Source of the DNA: Sternotherus odoratus | Lineage: Eukaryota; Chordata; Testudines; Kinosternidae | Length of the DNA stretch: 64,000 nt | Direction: 5' to 3' | NCBI GenBank assembly: GCA_032164245.1 | Contig: JAVMKO010000003.1 | Span: 66,658,390-66,722,389 of the forward strand | Shown: in pieces, positions 47,891 through 60,436 of the stretch | Position numbering within the stretch: position 1 is the first letter of the stretch | Layout of the letters: each line of letters opens with the position of its first letter | Position numbers and translations under genes: made by a program | Notes under the pieces: model-generated | Databases searched by the model: none | What the model saw: the letters and a program-made list of their open reading frames with translations, nothing else | What the model was told of the DNA's origin: nothing

Positions 47891-48462
47891 CTATGTACAT
47901 CAGCCAAACTGGACAGTCCCTACGAAAACGGATAAATGGACACAAATCAGATATCAGGAATGGCAATATACAAAAACCTGTAGGAGAACACTTCAATCTG
48001 CCTGGACACACAATTACAGATTTAAAAGTCACCATACTGCAGCAAAAAAACTTCAAGACCAGACTGCAAAGAAAAACTGCAGAGCTGCAGTTCATTTGCA
48101 ACTTTGACACAATCAATCTAGGATTGAACAAGGATCTTGAATGGCTTGCTAATTACAAAAACAGCTTCTCCTCTCTCTGAGTTCACACCTCCAATTCAGC
48201 TGCTAGAAGAATACCCCACCCTCCCTGATTTGAGTTAACAAGCTGGTTCAGCCTGATTGGACTAACCTTGTTACCTGCTACCTGGTTCTTGCCTACTTAT
48301 CTATACCTGCCCCTGGACACTTCCACTGCTTGCATCCGACGAAGTGGGTATTAGCCCACGAAAGCTTATGCTTCAAAACGTTATAGTTCGTCTTTAAGGT
48401 GCCACAGGACTCTTTGTTACCTCTGCTATTCCAGACTAACACGGCTACCTCTCTCATTCTCT
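47891..48462 (+). mobile_element. Penelope-like element, 3' end with GIY-YIG-like segment
   Basis: A 104-codon frame (47866-48180) carries the end of the PLE protein: YISQTGQSLRKRINGHKSDI resembles the GIY-YIG endonuclease core (the YIG-type Tyr, then the Arg of the helix), followed by GEHFNLPGHTITDLKVTILQ and the C-terminal ELQFICNFDTINLGLNK block. The 3' UTR has ccacgaaagcttatgcttc and ccagactaacacggctac. It is 5'-truncated. Flanks aaccatctctg and aatcatctctg are its probable target duplication within the CR1. Confidence 0.92.
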
Positions 48463-48819
48463 AATCATCTCTGTTGCCCTTTGCTGAACTCCAATTTGTC
48501 CACATCCTTTCTGTAGTGAGGGGCCCGAAACTGGATGCAGTACTCCAGATGTGGCCTTAATAGTGCCGAATAGAGGGAAATAATCACTTCCCCCGATCTG
48601 CTTGGCAGTGTTCCTACTAATGCAGCCCAATATACCATTAGCCTTCTTGGGAACAAAGGCACACTGACTCATATCCAGCTTTTCGTCCACTGTAATCCCC
48701 ATGTCCTTTTCCGCAGATCTGCCACTTAGCCAGGCAGTCCCCAGCCTGTAGCAGTGCATGGTATTCTTCTGGACTAAGTGGAGGACTCTGCACATGTCCT
48801 TGTTGAACCTCGTCAGATT

Positions 48820-49234
48820 ATATGTGTTTATAGAAAGTCAGCTTTCTAAATTGGACCCAGATTTTTTATGTCTGGAAAATCATCCTTATCCAGTGTCTAG
48901 AAACTGAGGTACTTGGATCCTGTTTTGAATTTGCTTATGACTCAAGTTTTCTCCTAGATACATTACAAAGAACAGTCATAGGGTGGCAGTCAAAACCCTG
49001 TCAAATATTTTATCAAACAAATACATCAAAATACATAATTCATAGTATATTCACAAACTGTGGCACCAGCTCAATAAGGTGACTGAATATTTGTAGGGGA
49101 ACTATAAGTTGAATACTTCTTGGATAATATCTCAGTGTATCAATTAAATTGTGTTTAATATCATATGTCCTGAATAAAAACTATTCTAATACTTTTGTTG
49201 AATTTGATTATTGGATTGATATACATTTTTACAG
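48820..49234. other. Intron 18, AT-rich, nothing recognised
   Basis: No exon or element seen before exon 19. Confidence 0.4.
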
Positions 49235-49312
49235 GATCTGCTGTACTGGCCAAAATCATCTCAAATGTTCATTCTCATCAAAGTTTTTTTTATGAAGGAG
49301 TTAGACTGCTTA
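49235..49312 (+). CDS. CCDC162-like gene, window exon 19
   Basis: The acceptor is gatatacatttttacag and the donor gtaatg. It has 26 codons, phase 0/0: DLLYWPKSSQMFILIKVFFM and KELDCL. The frame stays open for about ten more codons past the proposed donor, so the 3' border is the least certain part. Phase agrees with exons 18 and 20. Confidence 0.75.
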
Positions 49313-49470
49313 GTAATGTTGCCTATGAACCAGAATCTTATTTAATAAATTAATAAAGCAGCATTTCTATAATAAGAAATGTTGCTGTATTGGAATATTT
49401 TATGGTCTTTTGGATGCAAGGTACACAAATGTTGTAGAGATGTCACTAAGAAGAAAATATTATCTTGTAG

Positions 49471-49520
49471 AATGAAGATGAAAAAATCAAAAGAGAAGTT
49501 ATTGCTGACTACTGTCATAG
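49471..49520 (+). CDS. CCDC162-like gene, window exon 20 (50-bp microexon-like)
   Basis: The acceptor is atattatcttgtag and the donor gtgagt. It contains only 16 codons plus two bases: NEDEKIKREVIADYCH. It accepts phase 0 from exon 19 and leaves AG, which exon 21 completes to Arg. The preceding intron is 158 bp. Confidence 0.85.
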
Positions 49521-50685
49521 GTGAGTATATCAAATATATATATTTCACTCTCTTTTTTATTTGTTTTGTTTAAATCCTGTGCAATTGAAATGTGAGAGTG
49601 GCCAAGGCTTTACTTTTAATAGGATCTTTTAATAATAGATTACAATATAATTATTATAATGTGTTTTTCACAATGTTTTATAGTTTGTCATAAAACAAAG
49701 AGAAAGAGGAAGACTTTTAGTGGTTAATGGGAGATTGTGGGGAGCTAGAGGGAGCACAAGTAACATTGGAGGGAGTATGCTGGAACAGATGGGAAATGGC
49801 CATTCTTTCTCTAGAACCAGGCTGCAGAGAGAGGTTGATGAGCTAACTTGTGGATGAGAAAAGGTCAGGGGGAGTGTCTTCACCATGAGAGTAGAGTTGT
49901 GGTAAGAGTAGCTTGCAGTAAATCAGAGAATGACCTATTGGTGATGGAGTGGCTGGCTTTGGTCAGAAATAATCCTGTAAATTCAGTCCATGTGCTAGGA
50001 TGACTAGAGGGACTGGGAAACAGGAAGAATCAGAGTTTCAAACTTGAGTTGGATATTTTTACACTTGCTTTGACTGGGCAGTGGTATAATACTTTACAGC
50101 TGTAAGTCCCACTCTGGCTTCTGTTTCTGTCTATAAGAGTTTTGCCATCAACTTCAACAGAAGCAGGATTAGGTCCTTGTACAAGATGCCAGTTTATCTA
50201 CAAAACTAAACAAAAAACAAACCACCAAATGGCAATTTGCATGTAATTGGACTGGATGAGAAGAGAAAAACAAAGCACATTTAAAGCATTGAATAGACTG
50301 ATTTAATAAATTAGGTGTCCAACACAAACTCATGATGTCACTTATACTACAATAAGGCATAGAGGAGTTAATTATTAATACCTACCTCTAATGCCATGAG
50401 CATTAATTCATTGATGTTTTTAAAGGGCTGTGAGAATATCACGTGAAAGGTGTTTCAGCAGTACAAAATATTAAGCAGCTTTGGTATATGGTGCCACTGT
50501 GTATTACAACATAGCAGAATAATCACCTTTAAATCTGATGATTTTGCAGTAGAAGTTGCCAAAGTATGTGTCAATGTGGAAAGCGATTAGAGCCAGGAAG
50601 AGTACAGTTTATCTGGATGGATGAATCACTGCACAGTAATTTTTATATAAAGGCTATATGCTAATATTTGGTACCTTTTTTTTAG
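49521..50685. other. Intron 20, nothing recognised
   Basis: No exon or clear element was seen. Confidence 0.35.
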
Positions 50686-50862
50686 ATTGAGCCATCGTAT
50701 ATCACAGTATGCCCTGAGAGGCCAGATCATTGCATACTACAATAGTCTGAAAAGCCTGCTAGAAGATTTCCCTGTCATCAGAGACAAATACTTCATGATT
50801 GGGCTATCCCAAGAGAAAAAAGGGAACAGAGACTCAAAGGAAAACCTTGAGGCTGATCCCAG
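50686..50862 (+). CDS. CCDC162-like gene, window exon 21
   Basis: The acceptor is ggtaccttttttttag and the donor gtttgt. One base completes Arg, then 58 codons and two bases. The peptide LSHRISQYALRGQIIAYYNS continues with LKSLLEDFPVIRDKYFMIGL and a charged tail (SQEKKGNRDSKENLEADP). The first half has an ordered, conserved look and influenced the tentative CCDC162 assignment. Confidence 0.95.
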
Positions 50863-51127
50863 GTTTGTAATGTCTTCAAAAATTTCTCCCTGGCTGGCAG
50901 AGTTTCAAATTAGCAAGTAGAGATGAAAAAAGAACTGTGTAGATAATGGTCCATATGCACTTTGAGACACATTTTCTGCCAGTGTCCAGTTGACCTCTGA
51001 TTTTGTGCACACAATTGGTTGTGCCTGTGAAAGTCTGCATACAAGAAATTCGAATGCTCCAAAGACTTCCACCAGCATGGATGTGAGAATCAAATGAATC
51101 TAGTTTTTGTCCAGAATGTAAACCCTA

Positions 51128-51400
51128 TGTTCATAGATTCTCAGGCAAGAAGGGACCACTGTGGTCATCTAGTCTGACCTGTATAGCATAGGCCATAGAC
51201 TTTCTCCAAAATAATTCTTAGAGCAGATCTTTTAGAAAAAAATCCAATTTTTATTTTAAAGTTATCAATCATGGAGATGCATGGTAAACTGTTCCACTGG
51301 TTAATTAGTTTTGTCATTAAAAATTTAACCCTTATTTCCAGTCTGAAATGAAATCTTTAAGTCAGTTTAGCTAAAGTTGTCTTATTCTATTTCAGAGTTA
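51128..51400 (-). mobile_element. CR1-like LINE 3' end, antisense, old
   Basis: It starts on + with tagattctcaggcaagaagggaccactgtggtcatctagtctgacc, the inverse CR1 terminus. The rest is diverged (tgttccactggttaattag). Confidence 0.82.
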
Positions 51401-52029
51401 CGTGAAACCTGTTAATAAGTGAGAGTACAAACTCTAGAGCTCTGTCCCTGAATCCATTGGGATTAGAAACTAGCATCAGTTAACCACTTATCCACAATTC
51501 TAGTTGACTCCCTTAGCCTGGCTGCTGAGCAAGGACTAAATCAAACACACAATTGCCAGGTGAACATAGCTTTACTGGGGTGTTTATCATTCTGCAGTTC
51601 AAACTACAGAGCGGTTGCTGTGCTTGGTGTTAAAAGGAGATGTCTAGTAGAGAGAGAGTGAGTCCATAGAACAGTTTAGAAACATCCCTCGCACTGCAGG
51701 GAAAGACTTGTCTAGCATTGATTCTGCTGCTGAATGGTTTGGCCATTTAACCCTCACTGGGTTATGATGTCGATAAGTCGTGACAGAGTGCATGTTAATA
51801 AGGTATTGGCTGATGCATTGGGCCGACTCCCTTTCAGCATCCCTTGACTGGGCTCCTTGGCTGGGCTCTGGTGGGGGAGGGGGGTGGGGATGCCTGGGCT
51901 GGGGGATCCCTGCAGCTGGGGTCTGGGAGGGAGGGGGTGTGGATGTCTGGGGCAGGGAGGGGGCATGGCTCTGGGGGAGAGGGGCAGAGAAATGGGGACT
52001 GGATTGTCGTAGGGGTTTCTTTAGGTCTC

Positions 52030-52228
52030 TACTCCGGGAGGAATTTTTTGTTGTTGTCTATATCGTTAGACATAGTTGCTGATAGGTATTTGAAATAAAG
52101 TACCAAAACAACCTAAACTGACATGATTATATAGTGTTATTTTGACAACATATGCAGAATTTTGCAGAATTTTAAAATATTGTGTGCAGAATTTTTAATT
52201 TTTTTGACACAGAATTCCCCTGGGAGTA
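52030..52228. mobile_element. Small TIR element, AT-rich MITE
   Basis: The left tactccgggaggaattttt and the right cagaattcccctgggagta are partial inverted repeats. The interior repeats gcagaattttgcagaatttt and gtgcagaattttt, a known look of turtle MITEs. Confidence 0.55.
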
Positions 52229-52259
52229 AAAGAGGAGGATTTCAAGAGAGAAAAATAAA

Positions 52260-54840
52260 TGACTAATAATAGAGGATTTAGTCCAAATGGAAAAATTGAA
52301 AAAACAAAACAAAGAAAAACTGCATCAAGGAACCTGATTCTAAACCCCACTAAAATCAGTGGAGACTCCCATTGACTTCAGTGAGTCTCTGGATCAGGCA
52401 CCATGAAAAAAATTGGATAAGAAAGTGGTTACCCTCCATCTTTACAGTTTTGCCTTAGGTAACCTGATAATGTTACCTGCGTATTAGCAATATTCTCTGC
52501 TAAAGTGCAGGAAATGCACAAATGCTGAGATAATTCTGTTAATGTATCTAAAATAGTCAAAATTTAGCTGTGATGCTCTGAGTATCTTTCCCAGACCTGA
52601 AGGAGAGCTCCATGTAGCTTGAAGGCTTATCTCTCTCTCCAGAAGAAATTAATCCAATAAGAGATACTGTATTACCTCACCCACCTCTCTCTAAGAATAT
52701 TTTCTGGCAACTACTGTGTGAAGGCAAAGAAAGAAGGGGGAGGGGGGAAACATTGGTATTTGTTTTATATTATAGAAAGTCTGTTTTATCTAGTATCTTT
52801 AAGTTTAAATTTGGCTTTGGCTCCTTCTGAAGTGTGTGGTGAGTGGGAGTGGGATCGTGGAATTCTGAATAATTTCCCAGGTATCACCAGGGCCTCATCT
52901 GGATGCTGTATAAATTGTCTTGTTTCTTTCTGAAAAGTTAACATAACATACCACATTATAGCAGAAATAAATGACATTGACCACTTGGGGAGGAGAGCAG
53001 CCTTCTTTCCTTAACACAACCCTGGAGAAAACACCATTTAAAATTAAATGGAGCTATGTGTGCAACAAAGAGGGGGGAAACAGACCTATTTGATGGAGAG
53101 ACTAAATATACAGACATCTATGCTATGGGAGTATGCTCACTACTGAGAGCATTGCCTTTAGGGTGAACTGCAGCTCTTCTACTTAGTCTCTCCCTGCTGT
53201 TACGGCTTCCAGGCAATGATGTAAAATGGAAGAAACAGATAAAGAGAGTAAACAATAATGTCACCTGATAAAGTGCAGTTTCCTTGGGTACAGTTTGTTC
53301 TTATCATTCCTTATGTAAAATAGGTAATGAACAGCTGGTTAAACAAATCCCACCCAAAGGTAATTCTCTCATTTGCAACACACTGTAGTTAACCATTCGT
53401 TATTTTACCCACACACAGATGCAAGTTGTTCTTTCTGCTGTTTGACCTCTCTCTTTAATCACAATAATAATTAATAAGTATAAAACTCACTTTGATGTAA
53501 ATCAAACTTAACCCGCACCCTACAAATAGGTGCTAGAATTCGGGATGCAGGGACTGCTGCAGTACCCCCTGACGTGAAGTGTTTTCTATTATATACAGAT
53601 TTACAGCTTGGTTCAATGGCTCTCAGCTCTCCCACTATAAAAATTGTTCCAACATCCCTGCCCTGATTGAGTTCAAATCTCTCATCTGAGACTAAATTAG
53701 TTCAATATTATATTTCATGTTCATGTGGACTGAGACAAGAAATGACTGTTTGGTTTATGTGGAAAAACAATAAAAATACATGATGCATATTCCAACTTCA
53801 TAATTTAACATCTTCTGACAAAAAGGTGGGGCTGCCTACTGAAAGTTGTACAGCAGTTTTAGCAAATATTCATTGTAGACTTTTAATTCTTATCCATTAT
53901 TGTTGCCCTACCTATTACTATCGAAGAAGGAGGTTACATTATCCAAGTTCCACAGTTCTAATTTAACTTTGTTTATCAAGAGAGGGAGGATTATAGAACC
54001 TTGAGGATCCCTGCTGATTCTCCCATGTTATAACATTTCATCACCACATTGGGCCAACTCCTTCCAAACAGGTCTGGGTGTGACTCACTTGACCCTGGCT
54101 CTGTTGTTTCTGAGGCAGACAGAAGTAGTCATCAGAAAATGATGCAAGACAGTGCTATCCTATGCCAAAGCTGAACACTTTTCCCTCTCACTTTTGCCTA
54201 GGGATCAAAGAGCCATCCCTACAAAGTGCCTCTTCAGAGGTGTTAAATGTCTTCAGTTCTCTCTGAAGTCAATGGAAACTGGGGCCACTCAACACCTTGC
54301 AGGAGACATTCAGAGCTTTGTAGGAATGGGCACCAAGCTCTCATCTTTAGTTTCAGTCCTTTTTGTTGTGTGTTGCTCTTTCATTATTTTGCAGGGCTGG
54401 CCCATGGCTTATTATTTTTGAATAAGCAATACCACTCTGATTGAGAGAGGCCATTTGGCATAAGTGAGAGTTGTGTATTTGGTTCAGAGAAGCCTTTTGC
54501 AGAGCATTCTGGTCCCCTAGATTGGTTGAAACTAGACTATAAGGCCTGGTTGAAAGCCTACTGAAGTCAATGGAAAGTTTCCTATTGAATTCAATGGACT
54601 TTTGAATTGGGCCTTTAGCAGTCATTTGATCTCTGGAACACGTTTATTTCTAGTCCAAATATTTGTGGTAAATTCAAAGCCCAAATGGAAGTTTTGCCTG
54701 AGCTAGCAAGAGGTTTTTTTACCCAAGTTTTAAGTGAGATTTACAACATTGTAGTATTTAGATTATAAAATTATTTCAGAGACTTTTATTTAGTTGTAAC
54801 TTTCCAAAGTGACAGGAATCTCTCATTTCCCCATATAACT
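52260..54840. other. Intron 21, mostly unrecognised
   Basis: It includes sequences such as cattgacttcagtgagtctctgg (52370) that belong to an old, widespread amniote repeat. No exon was found. Confidence 0.35.
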
Positions 54841-54843
54841 CAG

Positions 54844-54961
54844 GTCATTTCAGCCACGACCACGGAGTTTGTTGTCTCCTGATGGGCAAGCCTTCCTCAA
54901 TTTGTGGTTCATCCCTCACCCTTCTGAAGTACTGATTATGTTTAAAATGCTGCCAGAGGAG
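54844..54961 (+). CDS. CCDC162-like gene, window exon 22
   Basis: The acceptor is tccccatataactcag and the donor gttagt. One base completes Arg (AG+G), followed by 39 codons ending in phase 0. The peptide is SFQPRPRSLLSPDGQAFLNL, then WFIPHPSEVLIMFKMLPEE. The open frame on the opposite strand here is a shadow. Confidence 0.94.
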
Positions 54962-55589
54962 GTTAGTATTTACAAACCCAAAGAAAGATTTTGTTTTCTT
55001 AATCAAAGCATGTAGAGATGTATCTGGAGGACAGACCACATTCTTCAGACATGTTGAAATGCTGTTTTGTCATTAGAGATGACTAGCCCTAGGAAATAAA
55101 CTCAGTGTGTTGATTAGAATGCTGCTACAATTAGGATGTGCCATTGTAGTGGGGCATCAGGTCAAAGGCATTAAGAAAAAAGGTTGTATCCTCTGTGTTT
55201 GAGGCACAGGAGCAAAAGATAGCAGGGTAATGCAGGTTAGTTTGGATCTTTATTAAAACTAGCCATGTTGGATCCCCTCTGCCTACAGACAAACCTGCAT
55301 GTCTCTGCTGTCCATCCATCTGTCTCTTCTCCCCCCCCCCCCTGCTTCCCTAAATGTATAGGGAAGTAGCGGGGATGTGAGCTGTAGTAACGGTGCTAAA
55401 AGGAAAGTGGGGGGTTAAAATGTGAGGAGGGAAAATAGGGAGACATTGTAACATACCAGTTCTTTGCTTCTGACAAATCGCCTGTTTGCTCCTGATCTAT
55501 TTATTTTTTTCACAGGGGAAATTTTTTTTTTTTATTTAAATGGTCTAAAAGGACACTCATTTAAGACTCTAGGAGCCCTAACGCTCAGT

Positions 55590-55730
55590 AGTACAACATA
55601 ACACTTTAGATTGTAAGTCCTCATGGAAGAGGAATCTTCTGTTCTGTGTTTGTCCAGCACCCGCCCAATGGGCCCCAATCCTGACTGTGGCCTCTAGGTA
55701 CTGCTGGGATACAAATAATCAGTAATCTTC
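55590..55730 (+). mobile_element. Ancient LINE (L2/CR1-type) 3' end
   Basis: It contains ttagattgtaagtcctcatgg, gtccagcacccgcccaatgggccccaatcctgactgtggcctctaggtactgc and an ataataatc-like tail, just before exon 23. Confidence 0.68.
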
Positions 55731-55804
55731 ATTCATAAATATTTTCTTCATATTTTCTGTCTGTCATTTGAAGGGTTTTCTCCCAATGTTTATTTTATCT
55801 GCAG

Positions 55805-55967
55805 GCTGCTTTCAGAGCACTCAGGCAGAGCCTGCAGATTGTGGCATCACTTCATGATATCGTTTCGTACCTTTTCAGCTTTGCTCAATTAGGAAACTCC
55901 CCAAACTGCTTTGATTCCCTAAATCCAGAGCCTCTGACCGCGGACTGGGGAGGGAACGAAAGAATCG
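55805..55967 (+). CDS. CCDC162-like gene, window exon 23
   Basis: The acceptor is tttattttatctgcag and the donor gtaagt. It has 54 codons plus one base (G). The peptide starts AAFRALRQSLQIVASLHDIV, continues SYLFSFAQLGNSPNCFDSL and ends in an acidic Trp/Gly segment (EPLTADWGGNERI). Confidence 0.95.
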
Positions 55968-56224
55968 GTAAGTAATAAACACATCACCATCAGTGGTCAG
56001 AACTCGATCAGAAAAACCTTTCAACAAAAACGAGGACAGTTACTGACCGAAACAGTACCTTTTACTTTAAATATATAGTATATGATGATATATTCGTGTC
56101 CGAAAATACCTTTATACCCACCCCCATATCTTGAGGTTTAAATCAATTAAATTGACTTAATATCATATGCTTTCAATACATTCCACTATGCACATTTTGT
56201 GATCTCACAGCCTTTTACAAACAT

Positions 56225-56410
56225 GAATGAATGTGACCACACCACAACCCTGTGAAGTAGGTAAGTAGCATTATTCCTATTTTAGAGATGAGAAAACTCA
56301 GGTATCAAGGGACTTAAGTATCTTGCCCAAGACACAAAACAACTCTGTGGCAGAGCCAGAAATGAAAGACGCATCTTGTGTCTCCCAATCCTGTGCTTTG
56401 ATCACTAGAC
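56225..56410 (-). mobile_element. MIR-like SINE, antisense
   Basis: It reads attttagagatgagaaaactcaggtatc, cttgcccaagacacaaaacaactctgtggcagagccagaaatg, and tttgatcactagacc, the inverse of the MIR core and head. Confidence 0.82.
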
Positions 56411-56829
56411 CTTCCACCTCCTCCTCTTCCTCCCACCACACAGGTTTTATAAATCTAATTTCAGAATAAGTAATAATTAGTTGTTTAAATCTTTTGGGGC
56501 TGGTCAGATTTTCCCATGTCTTTCTACCATGTGGCTCCTACAATGTGTGAAATGATGCTTCTTCAAATGGAACAGAACTCGTCTGGCCTCAGAGCCATTG
56601 AACAGCAGATGCCCTTTAATTAAGACAAACACCTGATAATTTCAGGAGATGTGTGTAATGTCTGATTTTTGCACCAGTCTTTCATTCCCAGTCAAGAGCA
56701 ACTATTAGCACAATAGTGTTTCAAAAGCCAGAGATTACAGTATAGTGCACTGGTTAAATTCAAAGGGTTTGGCTGCTGTACAATAAACTGGGGTTAAACA
56801 AGAAAGTTGTCCAGGCTGTGCTGCACAGT

Positions 56830-57143
56830 TAGACTCAGAGACATTAAGGTCAGAAGGGACCATTTTGATAATCTAGTCTGACCTCCTGCACAATGCAGGC
56901 CACAGAATTTTACCCACCCATTCCTACAATATACCTCTCACCTATATCTGAGCTATTGAAGTCCTCAAATCTTGGTTTAAGGACTTCAAAGTACAGAGAA
57001 TCCTCCAGCAAGTGACCCATGCCCTCTGCTGCAGAGGAAGGTGAAAAACCTCCAGGGCAGCTGCCAATTTGCCCTGGAGGAAAATTCCTTCCCAACCCCA
57101 AAAATGGCGATCAGCTGAACCCTGAACATGATTGCCTTCTAAA
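56830..57143 (-). mobile_element. CR1-like LINE 3' end, antisense
   Basis: It starts aggtcagaagggaccattttgataatctagtctgacctcctgcacaatgcaggcc and continues with the conserved ttgccctggaggaaaattccttcccaaccccaaaaatggcgatcagctgaaccctg. It ends at the Helitron-like candidate. Confidence 0.9.
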
Positions 57144-57481
57144 TCTATATATATATATATATAAGTCAAATGGCGTATGGGTGTATGTACGTTCCCTTAC
57201 TCCTTCCACACCGTTTGAGCTAGAGACTTGAAAGTTGGTACAGTTATAGGCTTTAGGGTCCTAATCAGGGTAAGAATCGAAAATTTTTCAAATCTCACCT
57301 CTGACACCCCCTAGGGGTGAAATTCTTTAAAGCCCATTAACATCAGCTGGGCAGCTGCTGTTCTCTGTGACATAGTTATGATGTAATAATACCCCCCTCC
57401 AACGGACCCTGCACTCACTCAGCGCTCTCTTCCCCTTCCCCCCCTCCAATGGACCTGAGCAATGCCGGGTATTTTTGCTAG
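57144..57481 (+). mobile_element. Helitron-like non-autonomous element (candidate)
   Basis: It begins TCTATATATATAT after an A and ends gccgggtatttttgCTAG before a T, matching the Helitron rule (5' TC, 3' CTRR, inserted between A and T). It has no inverted termini or target duplication. A clear GC-rich hairpin just before CTAG was not confirmed. Confidence 0.5.
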
Positions 57482-57489
57482 TACTTTTA

Positions 57490-59564
57490 TAAAACAGTGA
57501 TATTCTGTACTAAATAAACTAAGATTAAATGGTTGCAACAAAGCCTTATTTGTGTAGAAAAATCCCACAAATGCAATGTGCATGTCTATCCTGACATAAG
57601 TACAAGGCTGTTTACAACTAACACCTCTAAATTTCAGAATAAAAAAGCCTGTTGGGTTGTTTTTTGTGTGATGTCACGTGGTATCATGGAGTAGCGAGGA
57701 AATCACAGTACTTTTTCCTGCAGTGAAGATGGGAGAAGCCTCAGACAGACAGTCCCAGACATCTTTACATTCCAATCTGCAGGCTTTACCTGAGACCCTT
57801 CTCTGTTGTCCAGGAAAACCACCTCCTCACCTTTACTCTTCCTCAGTATGTCTCCTAATATCTTAAGAACCAGCCTTGCAAACATCCTATATTTCTTGTA
57901 AAATTAGATTCTACTCTGAAAAGTCTCAGATTCTACTCTAAAAGTCTCAGAAACTTTCAGATCAAATCTGCTCAGTTTACAAGTGAGAAGATGGCTTTCC
58001 TAGCTACCACTGCTAAAAGCTCAGTCTGGAATCTGAAAGGAAAACTGTATTCATTCTGGATCACTCAGCACCAACAAGAGATTCTCCTCTCGCATTGATG
58101 GGAGAGCAGCTTTTGTCTGACACCCATGAAATTGCTCCTGGCTTCTGCTGGTGTAAATCAGAGGGGACTCAAGCCCAGAAATTCTGCTACAATTCTGATG
58201 ATGATGCATGTGCCAGACTAGGATCCAGCTCTCTTCCCAATAATTCTGTGGGCTCTGCACTGTTCATACAAGTAAAAAGTAGCAGAATATCTTCTTTGGC
58301 ATTAGAATCAGAAGACATCACTTCGAATGCATGTAGGAAGCAGCTCTGTTGAGTGAGTATCATAGTGACTACTTTGTTTTTCTGGACTAAAATCTCCTCT
58401 TGTTGTTACACTGAAACTTGACTGCTCACCAGCTCTGAAACTTTCTTGTAACCGAGAAGCAGTGCCATAGTGCTTTACCTCACACTCTCGTCCTTGCATG
58501 AGCAGCACAACTTCTCTGTGGGGAAGGTGGGCTGTGTGGACTGTTAAAAAAAATATTGAAAATATTTCAGACACTTTTGTGTCCCTCAACCCCATTCTGG
58601 AGTGGACAAAGCCCATTGGACCACATTGGTCAGTGTAAAAATAATGCTAAAGGACCTTCCTTTTTACCACAACTTAAATTCTTCAGCCCTTCTGTGAGAG
58701 ACTCGGGTTTTATGTTGGAATGCATCACTACAGGAGATGGGCATTTTAAGATCCCGTGTCCATCTTTAGGCTAACACTGTTAATGTTTTTGTTCTAAAGA
58801 AATATGCTCTAATTTTTGTCACTGAAAGGCCCCCATACAGTGATGCTATGAAGATTTGATCTGGATACTGTTTGCATGATTTTGTTCTGAATAATCTGTA
58901 TGATTTATTGTTTATAAATAGGATGATTCATTGATTTGTCTGAGCACATTGATTTGTCTGAAAATCCTGAGAGGGGAGGAAAGAAAGATACCTTAGCCAT
59001 GAGACGTGTTGAACTGGAGTGTGAAGTTATCAGAAAGTCCCATTCTTATTTTCTGCACTCACTTGCTTCCTTTCACTGATGGTAGACTGTCAGAATTCTG
59101 CAACACACTATGCCATGATGGGGGCTGTCACCTCCTGCAGCACTCAGTCTCTACCAAGCAAGGTAGCAAAAAGCATTGCATTTTGGCCTCCTGCTTTGCA
59201 GTGCAGAATGTTACCACAGGTTGCTTGGTTAGCTCGTAATTTATTTTTGACTAGCAGATTAAAAATGCAGGATTTTGTTTCTTTTATTAAATCAATTGCA
59301 TAACATTTTCCCCAAAGATAAAACAGATGAATGCAGAAATGGTATCTGTTATATAATAGATTTTACTTATGACTCGAGTTAAGCTGTATTGTAACTTTCT
59401 AAATGGACTCAGCAATGGGATGGTTTTCAGTCGGATTATACCTTATACAGTGGGCTAGATTCTCAAAACATTGGACACATTTGCGCATATTTATAACAGA
59501 AAATTTTGTTGTGTATAATGCATATGTAGGTTGCCATATGTGGTATTTGTGTGACATTTCAAGC

Positions 59565-59598
<34 letters not shown>

Positions 59599-60430
59599 CA
59601 CATAGCTATACAACTTTAAACTGCTCAAAGGCTGATCTGATTATGATAGCGTAAGTGTATTTCAAAAGAAAAATTGAGGGAAGCTTCCGTTCTGACCTGG
59701 CAATTTTTAAATGAATGAAAAATCAGGTGTAAAAACTATATATATTTTTTTCATTCCATGAAAATGAAAGATACCAATTCTTCCTGTGACTGTCCAGTCA
59801 GAGTTGTATATGTGCAGAATATGTCTTGTGCTAATTTTTACACTATTATTTGGATGAATAAGCAGGATTCTTATAATCAAATACCCCAAAAAACCTGATT
59901 TAAAAAAAACACGTTTTAAGTCTTTTTGCCTTTAAATAAATCTGAAAAAGTTCATTGCATGAAAGGACAAGAACAAATCATAAATATTTGCATTCCCTTT
60001 TATTTTAATAGTTATGTTGACTTTAATGTTTTGGGTCAATTAACTTAGCTAAAAGGACTTAATACAATGAGCGCACACTAAAAAATATACTCAAATGTAC
60101 TACTGACTTAATTTAAGGAATATGTGACTGAGAAAAACACGTTTAATAAGCTCTGAAAACCACCCGGAAGCCTGAGCTCATAATGATCATCAGCCAGAAC
60201 TGCACAATCGAATGCATACAGGAATGTTGTGTAAAATATATTTTTATTTCATATGTCACATTTTTAGAAATCCAAATAAATACAATGACAGATTCTTCAG
60301 AAGTTAGATATTCTATTAACACTTTTCATAAGAATGTTCTGGCCCATTGTCCCTGACAAAAACATCCTCTTCTTTCACTGTTCATTAGTAGTCACCCCTC
60401 TGCCCCGAAGTGATTACATTTCACTGATAA
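57490..60430. other. Intron 23, mostly unrecognised
   Basis: Apart from the GT microsatellite at 59568 I see no exon or clear element. Confidence 0.35.
59568..59597. repeat. (GT)n microsatellite
   Basis: A pure GT run of about 30 bp. Confidence 0.94.
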
Positions 60431-60436
60431 AGATAT

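Larger units (their letters stand above)
46674..48819 (-). mobile_element. CR1 LINE 3' part, antisense, split by two younger insertions
   Basis: Three collinear pieces (46674-47050, 47827-47890, 48463-48819) read as one CR1 on the minus strand. They begin on + with agaatcatagcagattagggttggaag and end near gttgaacctcgtcagatt. The gaps are filled by a hAT-like element and a PLE, each with a recognisable target duplication. Confidence 0.93.
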
